DNA from: Pseudomonadota bacterium
GTDB taxonomy: Bacteria; Pseudomonadota; Gammaproteobacteria; Burkholderiales; Burkholderiaceae_C
Length of the DNA: 64,000 bases
NCBI GenBank assembly: GCA_963205335.1
Contig: CAUJIM010000038.1
Span: 21,332-85,331, forward strand
Direction: 5' to 3'
The notes under the pieces are model-generated. The model was not told the origin of the DNA, searched no databases, and was given only the letters and a program-made list of their open reading frames with translations. Below, piece by piece: positions 22,640 through 33,421 of the stretch (positions within the stretch are counted from its first letter, which is position 1; each line of letters starts with the position of its first letter). The position numbers and the translations under genes are program-made.

Positions 22640-25339
22640 TCAGGCGTGCAGCGGGTTGGTTTTCTCGGTCTTGATCGCGTATTTCCTGACCGCTTCGGCG
22701 ACCTTGGCCTTCTCGACCGTGCCCTCGTCGGCCAGGCTGGCCAGCGCGGCCAGCACGATGTAGTGGCGGTCGATCTCGAAGTGCTCGCGCAGGCGGAAGC
22801 GGAAGTCGCTGCGGCCGAAGCCGTCGGTGCCCAGCACCGTGTAGCTGCGGCCCTTGGGCAGGTAGGCGCGGATCTGCTCGGGATAGGCCCTGACCCAGTC
22901 GGTCGAGGCGATCACCGGCCCCGGATGGCCGGCCAGTTGCTGCGTGACGAAGGGCACGCGCGGCGCCTCGCCCGGGTGCAGCAGGTTCCAGCGCTCGGCA
23001 TCGACCCCCTCGCGCCCCAGCTCGGTGAAGCTCGGGCAGCTCCAGACGTCGGCCTGCACGCCCCAGTCGGCGGCGAGCAGCTTCTGTGCCTCGAGCGACT
23101 CGCGCAGGATGGTGCCGCTGCCCAGCAGCTGCACCCGCCTGGCACCCTCGGCGCCGGGCCGGCAGAGGTACATGCCCTTGATGATCTGCTCTTCGGTGCC
23201 CGGGATCAGGCCGGGCATGGCGTAGTTCTCGTTGTGGATGGTGAGGTAGTAGTACACGTCCTCCTGGCGCTCGATCATGCGCTTCATGCCGTCGTGCATG
23301 ATCACGCCGACCTCGTGCGCGAACGCCGGCTCGTAGCTGACGCACGAGGGGACGACCGCCGCCAGCATCATGCTGTGGCCGTCGCCGTGCTGCAGGCCCT
23401 CGCCGTTGAGCGTGGTGCGCCCCGCCGTGCCGCCGAGCAGGAAGCCGCGCGCGTGCAGGTCGCCGGCGGCCCAGGCCAGGTCGCCGAAGCGCTGGAAGCC
23501 GAACATCGAGTAGTAGACGTAGAACGGCAGCATGATGCGGTTGCTCGTGCTGTAGCTCGTGGCCGCGGCGATCCAGCTGGACATGCCGCCCAGCTCGTTG
23601 ATGCCCTCCTGCAGCACCTGGCCGTCCTTGGCCTCCTTGTAGTAGGCCACCTCGCCCTTGTCCACCGGGGTGTAGAGCTGGCCCTGCGGGTTGTAGATGC
23701 CGATCTGGCGGAACATCCCCTCCATGCCGAAGGTGCGCGCCTCGTCCACCACGATGGGCACCACGCGCGGGCCCAGCGCCTTGTCGCGCAGCAGCTGCAC
23801 CACCACGCGCACGAAGGCCTGCGTGGTGCTGATCTCGCGCCCTTCGGCAGTCGGGTCGAGCACCGCCTTGAACGTCTCCAGTGCCGGCACGGTGAAGCTC
23901 TCGTCCGACTTCACGCGCCGCGCCGGCAGATAGCCGCCGAGCTTCTTGCGCTGCTCGTGCAGGTAGCGCATGACCGGCGTGTCGTCGGCCGGCTTGAAGA
24001 ACGGCAGCTTCTCCAGCTCGCTGTCGGGCACCGGGATGTTGAAGCGGTCGCGGAAGGCGCGCACGGCATCGTCCGAGAGCTTCTTGATCTGGTGCGCCGG
24101 GTTCTTGGCCTGGCCGGCCGAGCCCATGCCGTAGCCCTTGATCGTGCGCACCAGCAGCACCGTCGGCTGGCCCTGGTGCTGCGACGCCCTAGCGAACGCG
24201 GCATAGACCTTCTGGGCGTCGTGGCCGCCGTGGCGCAGCGCCCAGATGTCGTCGTCGCTCATGTGCTCGACGAGCTTGAGCAGGCGCGGGTCGCGGCCGA
24301 AGAAATGCTGGCGGATGTACGCGCCGTCGAGCGCGCGGAAGGTCTGGTAGTCGCCGTCGAGCGTGTCCATCATGACCTTTTTCAGCGCGCCGTCCTTGTC
24401 GCGCGCCAGCAGCGGGTCCCAGTTGCTGCCCCACAGGCACTTGATCACGTTCCAGCCGGCGCCGCGGAACTGCCCTTCCAGCTCCTGGATGATCTTGCCG
24501 TTGCCGCGCACCGGGCCGTCCAGGCGCTGCAGGTTGCAGTTGATGACGAAGATCAGGTTGTCCAGGTGCTCGCGCTGCGCCAGGCGGATCGCGCCCGTGC
24601 TCTCGGGCTCATCCATCTCGCCGTCGCCCAGGAACACCCAGACCTTGCGGTTTTCCGTGTTGGCGATGCCGCGCGCGTGCAGGTACTTGAGAAACCGCGC
24701 CTGGTAGATCGCCATCAGCGGCCCCAGGCCCATGGACACCGTGGGGAACTGCCAGAAATCGGGCATCAGCCACGGGTGCGGGTAGCTCGAGAGCCCCTTC
24801 TTGTAGCCCACCTCCTGGCGGAAGTGCACCAGCTGGTCCTCGGTCAACCGCCCTTCCAGGAAGGCGCGCGCGTAGATGCCGGGCGAGCTGTGGCCCTGGA
24901 AGTACACGCAGTCGCCGCCGTGGCCTTCGCTCTCGGCGTGCCAGAAATGGTTGAACCCGGTCTCGAACATGTGCGCCACCGACGCATAGGAGGCGATGTG
25001 CCCGCCCAGGTCGCCGCCGTCTTCCGGGTGCATGCGGTTGGCGCGCACCACCATGATCATCGAGTTCCAGCGCATGTAGGCACGCAGCCGCCCTTCGATG
25101 TCCAGGTTGCCGGGGCTGCGGCTCTCCTCCTCGGGCTCGATCGTGTTGACGTAGCCCGTGGTAGCCGAGAACGGCATGTCGATCGAGTGCTCGCGCGCAT
25201 GCTCCAGGAGCTGCTCCAGCAGGAAGTGGGCGCGCTCGGGCCCCTCCTTGTCGATGACGGCGGACAGCGCCTGCATCCACTCGCGGGTCTCTTGTTCGTC
25301 GGGATCGGTAGCCGGCACGCCCTGTGCGAGATCACTCAT
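22640..25339 (-). CDS. aceE: Pyruvate dehydrogenase E1, homodimeric type
   Basis: 899 residues, the usual length for the single-chain AceE. The thiamine diphosphate motif starts at [14 protein letters not shown] and ends about 30 residues later at INCNLQRL. Other family blocks are [20 protein letters not shown], the dynamic loop region [11 protein letters not shown] and DHxx-type C-terminal sequences. It decarboxylates pyruvate and acetylates the E2 lipoyl groups. ATG 25339 has AAGGAGA seven bases upstream. First gene of the operon, divergent from a sensor kinase. Confidence 0.96.
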   Translation of the reverse strand: MSDLAQGVPATDPDEQETREWMQALSAVIDKEGPERAHFLLEQLLEHAREHSIDMPFSATTGYVNTIEPEEESRSPGNLDIEGRLRAYMRWNSMIMVVRANRMHPEDGGDLGGHIASYASVAHMFETGFNHFWHAESEGHGGDCVYFQGHSSPGIYARAFLEGRLTEDQLVHFRQEVGYKKGLSSYPHPWLMPDFWQFPTVSMGLGPLMAIYQARFLKYLHARGIANTENRKVWVFLGDGEMDEPESTGAIRLAQREHLDNLIFVINCNLQRLDGPVRGNGKIIQELEGQFRGAGWNVIKCLWGSNWDPLLARDKDGALKKVMMDTLDGDYQTFRALDGAYIRQHFFGRDPRLLKLVEHMSDDDIWALRHGGHDAQKVYAAFARASQHQGQPTVLLVRTIKGYGMGSAGQAKNPAHQIKKLSDDAVRAFRDRFNIPVPDSELEKLPFFKPADDTPVMRYLHEQRKKLGGYLPARRVKSDESFTVPALETFKAVLDPTAEGREISTTQAFVRVVVQLLRDKALGPRVVPIVVDEARTFGMEGMFRQIGIYNPQGQLYTPVDKGEVAYYKEAKDGQVLQEGINELGGMSSWIAAATSYSTSNRIMLPFYVYYSMFGFQRFGDLAWAAGDLHARGFLLGGTAGRTTLNGEGLQHGDGHSMMLAAVVPSCVSYEPAFAHEVGVIMHDGMKRMIERQEDVYYYLTIHNENYAMPGLIPGTEEQIIKGMYLCRPGAEGARRVQLLGSGTILRESLEAQKLLAADWGVQADVWSCPSFTELGREGVDAERWNLLHPGEAPRVPFVTQQLAGHPGPVIASTDWVRAYPEQIRAYLPKGRSYTVLGTDGFGRSDFRFRLREHFEIDRHYIVLAALASLADEGTVEKAKVAEAVRKYAIKTEKTNPLHA

Positions 25340-25504
25340 GTCAAGTCTCCTTGCTGCGAATCGAAGGTTCAGGATAGTGGCGTGAGTGTCTCACATTTAT
25401 GGAAAATTTCAAATAGTGTTTTTCAATTTCATGATATGGTAATACAGGGATAAACCATGAGCACAGCCCGCCACCAATCCATGGGCTGCCTATAAACTTC
25501 GTTC
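25340..25504. promoter_or_regulatory. AT-rich divergent promoter region, aceE / sensor kinase
   Basis: 165 bp, markedly richer in A/T than its surroundings (for example TTCAATTTCATGATATGGTA). It must carry the promoters of both the aceEF-lpdA operon and the fixLJ-like pair. A specific regulator site could not be assigned with confidence. Confidence 0.5.
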
Positions 25505-28051
25505 ATGGTTAACCCTAGTGCGCCGCCCGCGGCCGCCCCCGCGCTGGCTGCGCCACCGACGCGCCGTTGGCGCAACTGGTGGCGCGGGCTGTCGCCCTAC
25601 CGGCAGGACCGCTTCGCCGCCCTCGCTCCGCTCGTCGCGGTATTCCTGTTTTTCGTCGCCATCGTCACCTCGTTCTGGTACCTGCGTTCCGAGGAGATCG
25701 ACCGCGAGCAGGAGGCGCTGCAGCGCGACGTGGAATATGCCCAGCAGCGCATCCGCCTGCGCCTGATGGAACGCCAGGAGCAGGTGATGCGCATCGCGCG
25801 CGATCTCACGGCCGAAGGCCTGGACGAGCAGGATTTCAGCGCGCAGGCGGACCTGCTCATCTCCCAGTACCCCGAGCTGCAGCTCGTGAGCTGGATCGAC
25901 GCCGCCGGGCGCATCCGCGCCAGCCAGTCCGCGCCGACCCTGACCAGCAGCCAGCTGCGCGTGGCCGGCGAGGTGCTGCACGGCGGCGCCACGCTGCAGG
26001 GCTTCCAGAAAGTGCAGCAACTGCAGCAGCCGCTGTACCTGCAGCCGCCGCCGCAGCCGGGCGAGGCGCCACCGCTGCTGCAGCTGCAGGTGCCGCTGGC
26101 GGCGCAGGGACGCTTCGCCGGCGTGGTGCTGGCGGAATACTCGGCCGACAGCCTGCTGCGCTACGCCACGCCGATCGAAGTGCTCTCGCGCTACGCCGTG
26201 ACCCTGCTCGACACGCGCCACGAGCTGCTCGCCGGCGTACCGCTGGCCGCGCGCAGCCAAACGCTGCTGCCCTGGCTCGCGCCCGCCAACGCCTACGAAG
26301 CGCCCGTTGCCCTGATGGGCGACGTGCTGGTGCTGCGCGCGCAGGCCTACCGCACCTCGCTGGGGCTGGTCGGCAGCGGGCTGTTCTGGCTCGTCGGCGC
26401 GCTCAGCGTGATGACCGCCTGGCTGCTGCTGGGCACCTGGCGCCACACCCGGCGGCGCATGCAGGCGCAAGAGGCGCTGCTGGCCGAGACCAATTTCCGG
26501 CGCGCCATGGAGAACTCCGTGCTCACCGGCATGCGGGCGCTCGACCTGCATGGCCGCATCACCTACGTGAACGCGGCGTTCTGCCAGATGACGGGCTGGT
26601 CCGCCGAGGAGCTCGTGGGGCAAACGCCGCCGTACAGCTACTGGCCCGAAAGCGAGCGCAATTCCCTGCAAAGCAAGCTGTATGAGGAGCTTTCCGGCAA
26701 GGCCGCTCCCGGCGGCCTGCAGGTGCGCGTGCAGCGCAAGAGCGGCAGCATCTTCGACGCGCGCCTGTACGTCTCGCCGCTGATCGACGGCCACGGGCGG
26801 CACACCGGCTGGATGACCTCGATGACCGACATCACCGAGCCCAACCGCGTGCGCGAGCAGCTCGTCGCCTCGCACGAGCGCTTCACCATCGTGATGGAGT
26901 CGCTCGACGCCTCGGTATCGGTGGCCCCCCTGGGCAGCAAGGAGCTGCTGTTCGCCAACCGCCTGTACCGCCAGTGGTTCGGCTCGCAGACCGACGGCCA
27001 TCTCCAGCTCGTGGCGCAGGCCGGCGTGGCGCACGCGCCGCACACCGACGAGCCGCAGGACGAGGACAGCATGATGGGCCTGCCGAGCCACCCCATCACC
27101 GGCGCGAGCTCGGACAACGTCGAGATCTACCTGCCCGACCTGGGCAAATGGCTGGAAGTGCGCTCGCGCTACCTGCACTGGGTCGACGGGCGCCTGGCGC
27201 AGATGGTGATCGCGACCGACATCACCACCCGCCGCAACGCGCAGGAGCAGGCGGCGCACCAGGCCGAACGCGCGCAATCGGTGAGCCGCCTCATCACCAT
27301 GGGCGAGATGGCCTCCAGCGTCGCGCACGAGCTCAACCAGCCGCTGACGGCCATCAGCAACTACTGCAGCGGCATGATTTCGCGCATCGAGGACGGCCAG
27401 ATCGGCCAGGACGCGCTGCTCGGCGCGCTGCGCAAGACGGCGCACCAGGCCCAGCGCGCCGGGCAGATCATCCACCGCATCCGCGCGTTCGTGAAGAAAA
27501 GCGAACCCAACCGGCAGCTGGCCAGGGTGAGCGACATGGTCGCGGAGGCGGTGGAGCTCGCTGCGATAGAGCTGCGCCGCCACAACGTGCGCCTGACGCA
27601 CTACGTCGCCGCGCGCCTGCCGCCGGTGATGGCCGACAGCATCCTGATCGAGCAGGTCCTGGTCAACCTGATGAAGAACGGCGCCGAGTCGATCGCGCAG
27701 GCGCACCGCCCGGCGGCGCAGCGCAGCGTGGAGCTGCGCGTCGTGCCGCGCCAGCACGACGGCAGCGACGTGATCCAGTTCAGCGTCGAGGACACCGGCC
27801 AGGGGCTGCCGCCCGAGGTGCTCGAACACCTTTTCGAAGCGTTTTACTCCACCAAGAACGAAGGCATGGGCATGGGGCTGAACCTGTGCCGCAGCATCGT
27901 CGAGTCGCACCAGGGAAGGCTGCGCGCGGAGAACCTCTACAATGGAAACGAGGTCACGGGCTGCCTGTTCACTTTCTGGTTACCGCTGGCCGGTGCTGCC
28001 GAAGCCACTAGCGATTTCGCAGCAACTTCCACCTCAAGGACGCTCGCATGA
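25505..28051 (+). CDS. Membrane PAS-domain sensor histidine kinase (FixL/DctB-like)
   Basis: 848 residues. N-terminal membrane helix (APLVAVFLFFVAIVTSFWYL, about 40), a periplasmic sensor region to about 290, a second helix (LGLVGSGLFWLVGALSVMTAW), a PAS domain (LDLHGRITYVNAAFCQMTGW, about 345), a degenerate second PAS, then the kinase: H box SSVAHELNQPLTAISNYCSG, N box VLVNLMKNGAES, G boxes VEDTGQGLP and GMGMGLNL. The ATGA overlap with the next gene marks a two-component operon. Signal unknown; dicarboxylate or redox sensing is only a guess from the family. Confidence 0.88.
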   Translation: MVNPSAPPAAAPALAAPPTRRWRNWWRGLSPYRQDRFAALAPLVAVFLFFVAIVTSFWYLRSEEIDREQEALQRDVEYAQQRIRLRLMERQEQVMRIARDLTAEGLDEQDFSAQADLLISQYPELQLVSWIDAAGRIRASQSAPTLTSSQLRVAGEVLHGGATLQGFQKVQQLQQPLYLQPPPQPGEAPPLLQLQVPLAAQGRFAGVVLAEYSADSLLRYATPIEVLSRYAVTLLDTRHELLAGVPLAARSQTLLPWLAPANAYEAPVALMGDVLVLRAQAYRTSLGLVGSGLFWLVGALSVMTAWLLLGTWRHTRRRMQAQEALLAETNFRRAMENSVLTGMRALDLHGRITYVNAAFCQMTGWSAEELVGQTPPYSYWPESERNSLQSKLYEELSGKAAPGGLQVRVQRKSGSIFDARLYVSPLIDGHGRHTGWMTSMTDITEPNRVREQLVASHERFTIVMESLDASVSVAPLGSKELLFANRLYRQWFGSQTDGHLQLVAQAGVAHAPHTDEPQDEDSMMGLPSHPITGASSDNVEIYLPDLGKWLEVRSRYLHWVDGRLAQMVIATDITTRRNAQEQAAHQAERAQSVSRLITMGEMASSVAHELNQPLTAISNYCSGMISRIEDGQIGQDALLGALRKTAHQAQRAGQIIHRIRAFVKKSEPNRQLARVSDMVAEAVELAAIELRRHNVRLTHYVAARLPPVMADSILIEQVLVNLMKNGAESIAQAHRPAAQRSVELRVVPRQHDGSDVIQFSVEDTGQGLPPEVLEHLFEAFYSTKNEGMGMGLNLCRSIVESHQGRLRAENLYNGNEVTGCLFTFWLPLAGAAEATSDFAATSTSRTLA

Positions 28052-28677
28052 ATCTCATGAGCCCGAAAAAAGGCACGGTCTACGTCGTCGACGACGACGA
28101 AGCGGTACGTGATTCGCTGCAATGGCTGCTCGAAGGCAAGGACTACCGGGTGCGGTGCTTCGACTCCGCCGAGGCGTTTTTCACCCGCTACGACCCGCGC
28201 GAGATCGCCTGCCTCATCGTCGACGTGCGCATGGGCGGCATGACGGGCCTGGAGCTGCAGGACCGCCTGCTCGAACGCAAGTCGCCGCTGCCCATCGTCT
28301 TCATCACCGGCCACGGCGACGTGCCGATGGCGGTGAACACCATGAAGAAAGGCGCGCTCGACTTCATCCAGAAGCCGTTCAACGAGAGGGAACTGGTGGA
28401 GCTGGTCGAGCGCATGCTCTCGCACGCGCGCGAGAGCTTCGCCGACCACCAGCTCGCCGCCAGCCACGAGGCGCTGATGTCCAAGCTCACGGGCCGCGAG
28501 TCGCAGGTGCTCGAGCGCATCGTCGCCGGGCGCCTGAACAAGCAGATCGCCGACGACCTGGGCATCAGCATCAAGACGGTGGAGGCGCACCGCGCCAACA
28601 TCATGGACAAGCTCGACGCCAACACCGTCGCCGACCTGCTCAAGATCGCGCTCGGCTCCAGCACCACCAAGGCCTGA
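28048..28677 (+). CDS. FixJ-family response regulator
   Basis: 209 residues. Receiver domain with the acidic pocket [13 protein letters not shown], phospho-acceptor in [17 protein letters not shown] (about residue 58) and the lysine in FIQKPFNE. The output domain is a LuxR-type HTH ([20 protein letters not shown] then [20 protein letters not shown]). Forms a pair with the upstream kinase. The nearest candidate target is the divergent pyruvate dehydrogenase operon, which is only inferred from position. Confidence 0.9.
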   Translation: MNLMSPKKGTVYVVDDDEAVRDSLQWLLEGKDYRVRCFDSAEAFFTRYDPREIACLIVDVRMGGMTGLELQDRLLERKSPLPIVFITGHGDVPMAVNTMKKGALDFIQKPFNERELVELVERMLSHARESFADHQLAASHEALMSKLTGRESQVLERIVAGRLNKQIADDLGISIKTVEAHRANIMDKLDANTVADLLKIALGSSTTKA

Positions 28678-28741
28678 GCCGGACGGAGCGCCCGGCGCTC
28701 CCCCCGCCAAAGGTTCCACCCGCAACCCCCTTCCCTACCCC

Positions 28742-29593
28742 ATGACAGCCCGATTGATCGATGGCAAGGCCCTGTCCGCGCAACTGCGCGACGGCGTCGC
28801 GCGCCGCTGCAGCGCGCTCAAGGCGCGCGGCGTCACCCCCGGCCTCGCGGTCATCCTCGTGGGCGACGACCCGGCCAGCCAGGTCTACGTGCGCAACAAG
28901 GTCAAGGCATGCGAGGACGCGGGCATCCGCTCCGTGCTCGAAAGACACGACGCCACGCTGACCGAGGCGGCACTGCTCGCGCGCGTGCAGGCACTCAACG
29001 CCGATCCCGCCATCCACGGCATCCTGGTGCAGCTGCCGCTGCCGGCGCAGATCGACAGCCACAAGGTGATCGAGGCGATCGCGCCAGGCAAGGACGTCGA
29101 CGGTTTTCACGTCGCCAGCGCCGGCGCCCTCATGGTCGGCCGGCCGGGTTTCAGGCCGTGCACGCCGTACGGCTGCATGAAGATGCTCGAATCGATCGGC
29201 ATGACGGACCTGCGCGGCAAGCACGCCGTGGTCATCGGCCGCAGCAATATCGTCGGCAAGCCCATGGCGATGCTGCTGCTGGCCGCCAACGCCACGGTCA
29301 CCATCTGCCACAGCGGCACGGCCGACCTCGGCGCCCTCACGCGCCAGGCCGACATCGTGGTCGCCGCCGTCGGCAAGCGCAAGGTGCTCACGGCCGGCAT
29401 GGTCAAGCCAGGCGCGGTGGTGATCGACGTCGGCATGAACCGCGACGAGGCGGGCAAGCTCTGCGGCGACGTCGATTTCGACGGCGTCAGGGAGGTGGCC
29501 GGCTGGATCACCCCGGTGCCCGGCGGCGTCGGCCCGATGACCATCGCCATGCTGCTCGTGAACACGGTGGAGTCCACCGAGCGCGGCGCTTGA
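28742..29593 (+). CDS. folD: Bifunctional methylenetetrahydrofolate dehydrogenase / cyclohydrolase
   Basis: 283 residues. Folate site [14 protein letters not shown] (catalytic lysine), [21 protein letters not shown], then the NADP-binding part [30 protein letters not shown] and [14 protein letters not shown] near the end, all typical of FolD. It interconverts 5,10-methylene- and 10-formyl-THF. It stands alone, 64 bases after the response regulator. Confidence 0.96.
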   Translation: MTARLIDGKALSAQLRDGVARRCSALKARGVTPGLAVILVGDDPASQVYVRNKVKACEDAGIRSVLERHDATLTEAALLARVQALNADPAIHGILVQLPLPAQIDSHKVIEAIAPGKDVDGFHVASAGALMVGRPGFRPCTPYGCMKMLESIGMTDLRGKHAVVIGRSNIVGKPMAMLLLAANATVTICHSGTADLGALTRQADIVVAAVGKRKVLTAGMVKPGAVVIDVGMNRDEAGKLCGDVDFDGVREVAGWITPVPGGVGPMTIAMLLVNTVESTERGA

Positions 29594-29617
29594 ACTTCGG
29601 CGCGCCGCCGCCATCTC

Positions 29618-29885
29618 AGAGCCTGTTTATGATCTCTTTATGGTGCCCGTTGCCCCGTAAAGGCAGTGGCTGCAAGGCGCAAACTGCAGCCGGGCTGGTG
29701 GCCCGGTGAGGATTTGCAACGCCGCAGACGCTGCCTTTTCGGGGCAACCCTCCGGGCAAGGCAGCAAAAAACCGCACTCGTCGTTGCGCACCTTGTCCAG
29801 GCTACCGGCATGGCCTGCGGCGCGCGCCTAGATTGCGGCTTTTTGCGGCCTTGCGGGCACCATAAAGAGATCATAAACAGGCTCT
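29618..29885. mobile_element. MITE-like element with 32-bp terminal inverted repeats
   Basis: 268 bp. The ends are perfect inverted repeats of 32 bp, starting AGAGCCTGTTTATGATCTC and continuing TTTATGGTGCCCG. The interior has no reading frame of note and contains short imperfect palindromes. It fills the gap between folD and prlC and ends six bases before the prlC start, so it has replaced that gene's upstream region. No obvious target duplication is seen. Confidence 0.75.
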
Positions 29886-29891
29886 TATCGC

Positions 29892-31922
29892 ATGAACAAT
29901 CCCCTGCTCGATTTCTCCGGCGCCATCGCGTTCGACCGCATCACGCCCGCGCACGTCGCCCCCGCGGTTGACGAACTGCTGCAGCGCGCCGACGCGGCGC
30001 TCGCCGAGGTGACGGCCGACGGCTTTCCCGCCCAATGGAACGCCATCGCCCGCGTGCTCGACGTGGCCACCGAGCAGCTGGGCCGCGCCTGGGGCGTGGT
30101 GGGCCACCTCTGCGGCGTGATGGACACGCCCGAACTGCGCGCCGCATACAACGCCGCGCTGCCCCGCGTGACGGCGTTCTGGACGCGCCTGGGCGCGGAC
30201 GAGCGGCTCTATGCCAAATACAAGGCCATCGACCCGGCGGAGCTGAACGCCGAGCAGCGCCAGGCGCTCTCCAACGCACTGCGGGGCTTTCGTCTCTCGG
30301 GTGCCGAACTGCAGGGCGCCGCGCGCGAGCGTTTCGCCAAAGTGCAGGAGCGCCTTGCCGAGCTGCAGCAGAAATTCAGCGAGAACGTGCTCGACGCGAC
30401 CGACGCCTGGAACTGCCTGGCGAGCACCGACGAGCTCGCGGGCCTGCCCGCCGACGTGCTGCAGGCCACCCGCGCGGCCGCGCAGGCGGCGGGGCTGGAG
30501 GGCCACCAGATCACGCTCAAGATGCCGTGCTACCTGCCAGTGATGCAGTTCGCCGAAAACGGCGCGCTGCGGGAAAAGGTCTATCGCGCCTACGTCACCC
30601 GCGCCTCCGACCAGGCCGAGGACGAGGCGCGGCGCTTCGACAACACCGGGGTCATCGAGGAAATCCTCGCGCTGCGCCAGGAGGAGGCGCGGCTCCTGGG
30701 CTACGGCAATTTCGGCGAAGTCTCGGTCGTGCCCAAGATGGCCCAGTCGCCCGACGAGGTGCTGCACTTCCTGCGCGACCTGGCGCGGCGCGCGCGGCCG
30801 TTCGCCGAGAAAGACCTGGCCGACCTGCGCGCCTTCGCCCGCGATGCGCTCGGGATCGCCGACCCGCAGGCCTGGGACTGGCCTTTCATCTCCGAGAAGC
30901 TCAAGGAAGCGCGCTACGCCTTCAACGAGCAGGAGGTCAAGCAGTACTTCCCGGCGCCCAAGGTGCTCGCGGGCCTGTTCAAGATCGTCGAGACACTGTT
31001 CGAGGTGCAAATCCGCCGCGACACCGCGCCCGTCTGGCACCCGGCGGTGGAGTTCTACTGCATCGAGCGCGACGGCCGGCTGGTCGGCCAGTTCTACCTC
31101 GACAAGCCGGCACGCACCGGCAAGCGCGGCGGCGCCTGGATGGACGACGCCAGGAGCCGCTGGCTGCGCCCCGATACCGGCGCGCTGCAGACCCCCGTGG
31201 CCTACCTGGTGTGCAACTTCGCCGAAGGCGTCGACGGCAAGCCGCCGCTGCTCACGCACGACGACGCGACCACGCTGTTCCACGAGTTCGGCCACGGCCT
31301 GCACCACATGCTCACGCAGGTGAACGAGCACGACGTCTCGGGCATCAGCGGCGTCGAGTGGGACGCGGTCGAGCTGCCCAGCCAGTTCATGGAAAACTTC
31401 TGCTGGGAGTGGGAAGTGCTCAGGCACATGACGGCGCACGTCGACACCGGCGAGCCGCTGCCGCGTGCGCTGTTCGACAAGATGACCGCCGCGAAGAACT
31501 TCCAGGCCGGCCTGCAGACGCTGCGCCAGATCGAGTTCGCGCTGTTCGACATGCTGCTGCACACCCGGCACGATCCGGGCGAGAGCATCCTGCCCCTGCT
31601 CGAACAGGTGCGTTCCGAGGTGGCTCTGCTCAAGCCCCCCGCGTTCAACCGCTTCGCGCACAGCTTCAGCCACATCTTCAGCGGCGGCTACGCGGCCGGC
31701 TACTACAGCTACAAATGGGCCGAAGTGCTCTCGGCCGACGCCTACGCCGCCTTCGAGGAGACGCGCGGCAGCGACGGCGAGCCCAGCCTGGAAACCGGCC
31801 GCCGCTACCGCCAGGCCATCCTGGAGGCGGGCGGCAGCCGCCCGGCGATGGAATCGTTCAAGGCCTTCCGCGGCCGCGAGCCCCGGCTCGATGCACTGTT
31901 GCGCCACCAGGGCATGGCGTGA
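29892..31922 (+). CDS. prlC: Oligopeptidase A (M3 family metallopeptidase)
   Basis: 676 residues, cytoplasmic zinc peptidase that degrades short peptides and cleaved signal peptides. Zinc site TLFHEFGHGLHHML (about residue 462) with the third ligand in the GVEWDAVELPSQFMENF block, and the C-terminal GGYAAGYYSYKWAEVLSAD. Its promoter and any upstream control must lie in or before the MITE-like element that ends six bases upstream; no good ribosome binding site is seen in that gap. Confidence 0.95.
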   Translation: MNNPLLDFSGAIAFDRITPAHVAPAVDELLQRADAALAEVTADGFPAQWNAIARVLDVATEQLGRAWGVVGHLCGVMDTPELRAAYNAALPRVTAFWTRLGADERLYAKYKAIDPAELNAEQRQALSNALRGFRLSGAELQGAARERFAKVQERLAELQQKFSENVLDATDAWNCLASTDELAGLPADVLQATRAAAQAAGLEGHQITLKMPCYLPVMQFAENGALREKVYRAYVTRASDQAEDEARRFDNTGVIEEILALRQEEARLLGYGNFGEVSVVPKMAQSPDEVLHFLRDLARRARPFAEKDLADLRAFARDALGIADPQAWDWPFISEKLKEARYAFNEQEVKQYFPAPKVLAGLFKIVETLFEVQIRRDTAPVWHPAVEFYCIERDGRLVGQFYLDKPARTGKRGGAWMDDARSRWLRPDTGALQTPVAYLVCNFAEGVDGKPPLLTHDDATTLFHEFGHGLHHMLTQVNEHDVSGISGVEWDAVELPSQFMENFCWEWEVLRHMTAHVDTGEPLPRALFDKMTAAKNFQAGLQTLRQIEFALFDMLLHTRHDPGESILPLLEQVRSEVALLKPPAFNRFAHSFSHIFSGGYAAGYYSYKWAEVLSADAYAAFEETRGSDGEPSLETGRRYRQAILEAGGSRPAMESFKAFRGREPRLDALLRHQGMA

Positions 31923-31959
31923 TAGAAAAGTGAGTGGCCTGCGCTCGCCTCGCAAGGTT

Positions 31960-32016
31960 TCTGAGCAAAATCGGCTCGAAAACGAGCACGGGCAAGCGCG
32001 AGCAGCTATCAAAATG
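31960..32016 (-). repeat. Short interspersed repeat, intergenic copy
   Basis: On the minus strand: ATTTTGATAGCTGCTCGCGC, then TTGCCCGTGCTCGTTTTCGAGCC and a T-rich end. It lies between prlC and the next gene and matches the other copies in its first 20 bases best. Confidence 0.55.
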
Positions 32017-32039
32017 AGGAAACTGCCGAGGACAGCCCG

Positions 32040-32687
32040 ATGATCCGACCCCGAACTCTCTTCGCCATCGCCGCCAGCGCCCTGGCGCTGCTGGCCACTG
32101 CGGTACAGGCCCAGTCGGTGTACCGCATCGTGGGGCCCGACGGGCGCGTCACCTTCACCGACCGGCCGCCCGAAGACGCCAGCAAGGGCACGCGCGTCGG
32201 TGAAGCGGCGCAGGCCGGCGGCGCCAGCAGCACTGCCGACCTGCCCTACGCGCTGCGCCAGGCCGCCACGCGCTACCCCGTGGTGCTCTACACCGGCGCC
32301 GACTGCCCGCCCTGCGTCAGCGGGCGCAACCTGCTGATCAACCGCGGCATACCGTTCGCCGAGCGCACCGTGGCGAGCGAGGACGACATCGACGCGTTCA
32401 AGCGCCTCGCGGGCGACGCCAGCCTGCCGCTGCTCACCCTGGGCAGCCAGCAGCTCAAGGGGTTTTCCGACGTGCAATGGAGCCAGTACCTCGACGCCGC
32501 GGGCTACCCGAAGCAGTCGCAGCTGCCCGCCAGCTACCAGCGTCCGGCTGCCGCGCCGCTCGTCGCACGCGGCAATGCGGTGGTTCCGGGCAGCACCGTC
32601 CCCAAGCCGGAGCGCGCGCGCCCGGCCCCAGCCGCGCCCAAGCCCGGCGGAACCACGCCCTCCAACCCCGCGGGCATCGTTTTCTAG
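32040..32687 (+). CDS. Secreted DUF4124-glutaredoxin-like protein
   Basis: 215 residues: signal peptide (LFAIAASALALLATAVQA), DUF4124 module (SVYRIVGPDGRVTFTDRPP), then a glutaredoxin/thioredoxin-like fold with the redox motif in YTGADCPPCVSGRNLLINRG (C-P-P-C) and a cis-proline region (ASLPLLTLG). The last 60 residues are Pro/Ala-rich and disordered. Probably a periplasmic thiol protein. Convergent with rpiA, seven bases apart. Confidence 0.8.
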   Translation: MIRPRTLFAIAASALALLATAVQAQSVYRIVGPDGRVTFTDRPPEDASKGTRVGEAAQAGGASSTADLPYALRQAATRYPVVLYTGADCPPCVSGRNLLINRGIPFAERTVASEDDIDAFKRLAGDASLPLLTLGSQQLKGFSDVQWSQYLDAAGYPKQSQLPASYQRPAAAPLVARGNAVVPGSTVPKPERARPAPAAPKPGGTTPSNPAGIVF

Positions 32688-32694
32688 AAGCGCG

Positions 32695-33384
32695 TCAGAA
32701 CGTCAGCGTACGCACCCCGTGCGCCGTGCCCAGCAGGCACACATTGGCCTTCTGGTGCGCGAATACGCCGACCGTGACCACGCCCGGCCACTGGTTCACC
32801 TCGGATTCGAAGCCCGGCGGATCGGTGATCGACAGGCCGCGCACGTCCAGGATATGCTGGCCGTTGTCGGTGACCAGGGGCTTGCCGCCGGCGAGCCTCG
32901 GCGTGGCCTCGCCGCCAAGCGCGGCGAAGCGCCGAGCGATGTGCGCCGCCGCCATGGGGATCACCTCCACCGGCAGGGGAAAGCGCCCGAGCACCGGCAC
33001 ACGCTTACTCTCGTCGGCGATGCAGACGAACCGGTCGGCCAGCGCGGCCACGATTTTCTCGCGCGTCAGCGCCGCGCCCCCGCCCTTGATCATGCAGCCG
33101 CTCGCGTCGATCTCGTCGGCGCCGTCGATGTAGACGGCGAGCCCGTCCACGCGGTTCGCCTCGAACACCTCGATGCCCAGCGCCGCCAGCCGCGCCGTGC
33201 TGGCCTCGGAGCTCGACACCGCGCCCCGGATGCGGTCCCTGACCGTCGCCAGCGCGTCGATGAACTTGTTGACCGTCGAACCCGTGCCCACGCCCACGAT
33301 GTCCCCGGGCACCACGTAATCGAGCGCGGCACGCCCGACCAGTGTCTTGAGTTCATCCTGCGTCAATGCCCTGTCTGCCGTCAT
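32695..33384 (-). CDS. rpiA: Ribose-5-phosphate isomerase A
   Basis: 229 residues. Family blocks [44 protein letters not shown] (catalytic Asp/Glu) and the C-terminal [16 protein letters not shown]. It interconverts ribose-5-P and ribulose-5-P. ATG 33384 gives the usual N-terminus. It is divergent from pyrD, and the two starts are only 37 bases apart, so promoters must overlap. Confidence 0.95.
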   Translation of the reverse strand: MTADRALTQDELKTLVGRAALDYVVPGDIVGVGTGSTVNKFIDALATVRDRIRGAVSSSEASTARLAALGIEVFEANRVDGLAVYIDGADEIDASGCMIKGGGAALTREKIVAALADRFVCIADESKRVPVLGRFPLPVEVIPMAAAHIARRFAALGGEATPRLAGGKPLVTDNGQHILDVRGLSITDPPGFESEVNQWPGVVTVGVFAHQKANVCLLGTAHGVRTLTF

Positions 33385-33421
33385 GGAGGAAAATTCCCGA
33401 GGTTTTCCCCCGATTATCTCC

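Noticed and set aside
20744..25453. A 1569-codon open frame on the plus strand opposite aceE, aceF and lpdA
   Set aside because: It is the mirror of three clearly conserved minus-strand genes; high GC at third positions keeps the opposite frame open. No ribosome binding site or known domain.
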